Program-made: the position numbers and the translations under genes
Notes under the pieces: generated by a model
Told to the model about the DNA's origin: nothing
Database searches by the model: none
What the model saw: the letters and a program-made list of their open reading frames with translations, nothing else
Assembly (NCBI GenBank): GCA_963764205.1
Contig: CAVXRN010000002.1
Span: 992,001 to 1,056,000 of the forward strand
Direction of reading: 5' to 3'
DNA from: Chersky-840 sp963764205
Lineage (GTDB): Bacteria > Actinomycetota > Acidimicrobiia > Acidimicrobiales > UBA8190
DNA: 64,000 nucleotides
Part shown: one piece after another, positions 61,998-64,000 of the stretch
Layout of the letters: each line of letters starts with the position of its first letter
Numbering within the stretch: the stretch's first letter is position 1

Positions 61998-62984
61998 TCA
62001 CCCTGGTGGGGGTGCCGCCACCGTCGGTTCCTCGGGCACGGTCACGTCGATCACCGCCGGCGGCGAAAGGTGGGCGCCGGCGAGCACACTCGCCAGGGCG
62101 ACGAGCTTGGCTTGCAGGCCTGTGGTCGAGCCCAACACGGCGGTGATGCCGCCGCCGAGGTCCATCCGCACGACCCCGTGCGCGTCGACGCTGACCTCTC
62201 GCACCCGCTCGGCCAAGGGCGCGCGCAGGGCGGCGGCCACGTCCAACACCGGACGCGCGCCCGGGGCGAGGACCGTGCCGGGACGGCCCGGGGTCACCGG
62301 CGCCACCAGCACCAGCCCGGGCGGGAGCGTCGTCCGCCACGCCAGCACGCGCCCCGAGGCGTCGACCACCGCAATCCCGCCATTGGGCCTGGCCAGGGAC
62401 CCGAGAGGAGCCCGTTCGGTCACGATCACCGTCACGCTGTCGGGCCACCGCCGTTCCACCACGGTGCGCTCCACCCACGGCAGCGCGTCCACCCGTGCTG
62501 CGGCCGCCTTCGGGTCCACGTCGATGAGCGGTGGGTCGTCGAGGAGCCCCGCCGCTCCCAACACCGCGTGCGAGCCTGTGTGCTGCGCGCCGCGCACCGT
62601 GACGTGGCGCAGCGCCAGGAGCGGGGTGTGCAGCGCCAGCAGGGCGATGCACAGCGCCACCAGCACCACCACCCCCCCGACGACCCAGCGGAGCCGGCGA
62701 TGGCCCTGCTCGCGCAACACCGCCACCCGTCGTTGCCACACCCGGGGATGCATGACGGGCTCCGCGCCCGGCGCCACGTCCGAGGTGCGGTCGGTCGCGT
62801 TGCCAGGGGCACCGCCCCGACCGTCGTCAGGTGCGCTGGCAGCTGCTCCTTCAGGCACTTCTTCAGGTGCTTCGTCGGGCAGCGCTTCATCGGGCACGGC
62901 GCCGGGGGCCACTGTGAGCGTCGACCCGCCGTCAGCGACCGACGTCCCGGACCCCGGCGACCGAGGTGCGGTCGGGTCGCTCAC
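61998..62984 (-). CDS. ftsQ: Cell division protein FtsQ
   Basis: Bitopic divisome protein. A long disordered cytoplasmic N-terminus (about 95 residues, Asp/Glu/Pro-rich) precedes one transmembrane helix (LRWVVGGVVVLVALCIALLA), a POTRA domain (RHVTVRGAQHTGSHAVLGAA) and the FtsQ beta domain (ERTVVERRWPDSVTVIVTER). 328 residues. GTG 62984 overlaps the murB stop (GTGA). Standard actinobacterial order murB-ftsQ-ftsZ without ftsA. Confidence 0.93.
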   Translation of the reverse strand: MSDPTAPRSPGSGTSVADGGSTLTVAPGAVPDEALPDEAPEEVPEGAAASAPDDGRGGAPGNATDRTSDVAPGAEPVMHPRVWQRRVAVLREQGHRRLRWVVGGVVVLVALCIALLALHTPLLALRHVTVRGAQHTGSHAVLGAAGLLDDPPLIDVDPKAAAARVDALPWVERTVVERRWPDSVTVIVTERAPLGSLARPNGGIAVVDASGRVLAWRTTLPPGLVLVAPVTPGRPGTVLAPGARPVLDVAAALRAPLAERVREVSVDAHGVVRMDLGGGITAVLGSTTGLQAKLVALASVLAGAHLSPPAVIDVTVPEEPTVAAPPPG

Positions 62985-63961
62985 GACCCTCGACCTCCAG
63001 TCGAGGTCGAGGGTTCATCGAGGTCGAACCCGACGGCGCGGACCTCGGGTGTCAGATCGATGCCGGTGCGAGCCAGCACCTCGGCCCGGACGTGGTGCAC
63101 GAGGCGCCACACGTCGTCGGCCGAGCCGCCCCGGTCGGCTTGGATGAAGTTGGCGTGCTTGGTGGACACCTCCGCCGTCCCCATGCGCAGCCCCTTGAGC
63201 CCCGCCGCCTCCACCAGGCGGCCGGCGGAATCGCCCACCGGGTTCTTGAACACCGAGCCGGCGTTCGGACCGCCGGGCTGGTGCTCACGACGCCAGCGGA
63301 CGATGTCGGCGACCATCTGTTCGGCCTCGGACCGGTCCCCCGGCTCGAGTGAGAACTCGGCCCCGACCACCACGGCGCCGTCGGCCAGGACCGAGGTCCG
63401 GTAGCCGAGCGCCAGCTGCGGTGCGTCGACGTCGGCGGCCCCGCCGTGGCCGATGTCGAACACCCGGCACCGGGCCAGCACCGCGGCAATGTCGGAACCG
63501 TGGCCTCCGGCGTTCATGCGCAGGGCGCCGCCCACCGATCCCGGGATCCCCACACCCCACTCCAGGCCGTGCAGGCCCGCCGCCGCTGACTTGCGCGCCA
63601 CAACGGGCAGCTTGGCACCCGCTCCGGCCCGCACGGTGGACGCTTCGATCTCGACCCAGTCGAACCCTGTCGCCAGGCGGATGACGACGCCGGGGAAGCC
63701 GGCATCGGACACGAGAAGGTTCGAGCCCTCCCCCAGGACCAGGAGCGGCACCACGTCGGGTGTGGTCAGCAGCGCTCGGTGCACTGCGACGAGGTCGTCC
63801 TCGGTGGTGGCCTCGACCAACACCGCGGCCTCGCCCCCGACGCGATAGGTCGTACGCGTCCCGAACGGAGCATGACGCTGGGCCCGCTCCCCGAGCATGG
63901 CGGCGATGGCGTCGAGAGCCCGGCGCGGCGCGTCGGTAGGTCGGGGCGGGACGGCGCTCAC
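62981..63961 (-). CDS. murB: UDP-N-acetylenolpyruvoylglucosamine reductase
   Basis: FAD enzyme that reduces the enolpyruvyl group to make UDP-MurNAc. 326 residues: FAD-domain motifs TTYRVGGEAAVLVEAT, LVLGEGSNLLVSDAGF and GLEWGVGIPGSVGGALRMNA, then the catalytic Ser loop NAGSVFKNPVGDSAGRLVEA and VSTKHANFIQADRGGSADDV. GTG 63961 is chosen since it overlaps the murC stop (GTGA); another GTG one codon upstream is possible. Confidence 0.95.
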   Translation of the reverse strand: MSAVPPRPTDAPRRALDAIAAMLGERAQRHAPFGTRTTYRVGGEAAVLVEATTEDDLVAVHRALLTTPDVVPLLVLGEGSNLLVSDAGFPGVVIRLATGFDWVEIEASTVRAGAGAKLPVVARKSAAAGLHGLEWGVGIPGSVGGALRMNAGGHGSDIAAVLARCRVFDIGHGGAADVDAPQLALGYRTSVLADGAVVVGAEFSLEPGDRSEAEQMVADIVRWRREHQPGGPNAGSVFKNPVGDSAGRLVEAAGLKGLRMGTAEVSTKHANFIQADRGGSADDVWRLVHHVRAEVLARTGIDLTPEVRAVGFDLDEPSTSTGGRGS

Positions 63962-64000
63962 CACGGCGTCGTCGCCTGGAGCTCGTCGGGGAGCGACGTG
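63958..64000 (-). CDS. murC: UDP-N-acetylmuramate-alanine ligase, last 13 codons
   Basis: Only the C-terminal end TSLPDELQATTPW and the stop codon fall in the window. The TSLPDEL ending fits the family's GxGDVTSLxDEL terminus, and murC precedes murB in actinobacteria. The TGA overlaps the murB GTG. Identity rests mainly on position. Confidence 0.6.
   Translation of the reverse strand, partial: TSLPDELQATTPW

Overview
The window is about 64 kb of very GC-rich, densely packed bacterial DNA that looks like an actinobacterium, most probably of the class Acidimicrobiia. Supporting signs are an mIHF-type nucleoid protein, a bacterial proteasome activator (Bpa), SepF/DivIVA/YggT cell-division genes without ftsA, a DUF1844 protein beginning SSLWTPDG beside infC, a PriA without helicase motifs, and DUF3151. 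It is core chromosome: I see no phage, insertion sequence, CRISPR array, tRNA or rRNA. The longest stretch without a gene is about 235 bp, upstream of ftsZ.

Layout. 1-1852 (minus): translation cluster infC-rpmI-rplT-trmH-like. 2056-2867: DUF1844 gene and a cold-shock-fold protein. 2884-30438 (minus): a long, tightly coupled biosynthetic array. Read in the direction of transcription it is prepilin peptidase, shikimate genes (aroC-aroK-aroB-aroQ), a Xaa-Pro peptidase, efp, nusB, the pyrimidine operon (pyrR-pyrB-pyrC-carA-carB-pyrD-pyrF), mihF-gmk-rpoZ-coaBC-metK-priA-def-fmt-rpe, then ribD-ribBA-ribH-hisG. 30528-37696: an accessory island with a NifU-domain protein, an ATP-grasp enzyme, a B12-fold/radical SAM protein with a CCAEP tail, a cysteine-rich partner, small zinc-ribbon and hypothetical proteins, a flavin reductase, a lipoprotein, DUF3151 and UPF0145. 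37844-43677: tyrS, a short-chain dehydrogenase, a YyaL/DUF255 protein and two unknowns. 43783-53760: dnaE, bpa, a phosphatase, Rrf2 regulator, histidine phosphatase, a sigma factor, rluD, lspA and a DksA-like protein with a histone-H1-like tail. 53947-57102: ileS. 57196-64000 (minus): the division/wall cluster murC-murB-ftsQ-ftsZ-pgeF-yggS-sepF-yggT-divIVA.

Gene organisation. Most operon junctions are 4- or 1-base overlaps (GTGA, ATGA, TGATG), implying translational coupling. At two junctions (rplT/trmH and mihF/gmk) the overlap reads CTGA and no ATG, GTG or TTG is available, so CTG initiation is likely. Many first-of-transcript genes have a TANNNT hexamer exactly 6-7 nt before the start codon, the signature of leaderless mRNAs.

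Data quality. At least nine genes, including essential ones (carB, ileS, ftsZ, tyrS, dnaE), are interrupted by single-base indels, several in G/C homopolymers. I read these as sequence or assembly errors (roughly one per 3 kb), not pseudogenes, and annotate each gene across its full span.
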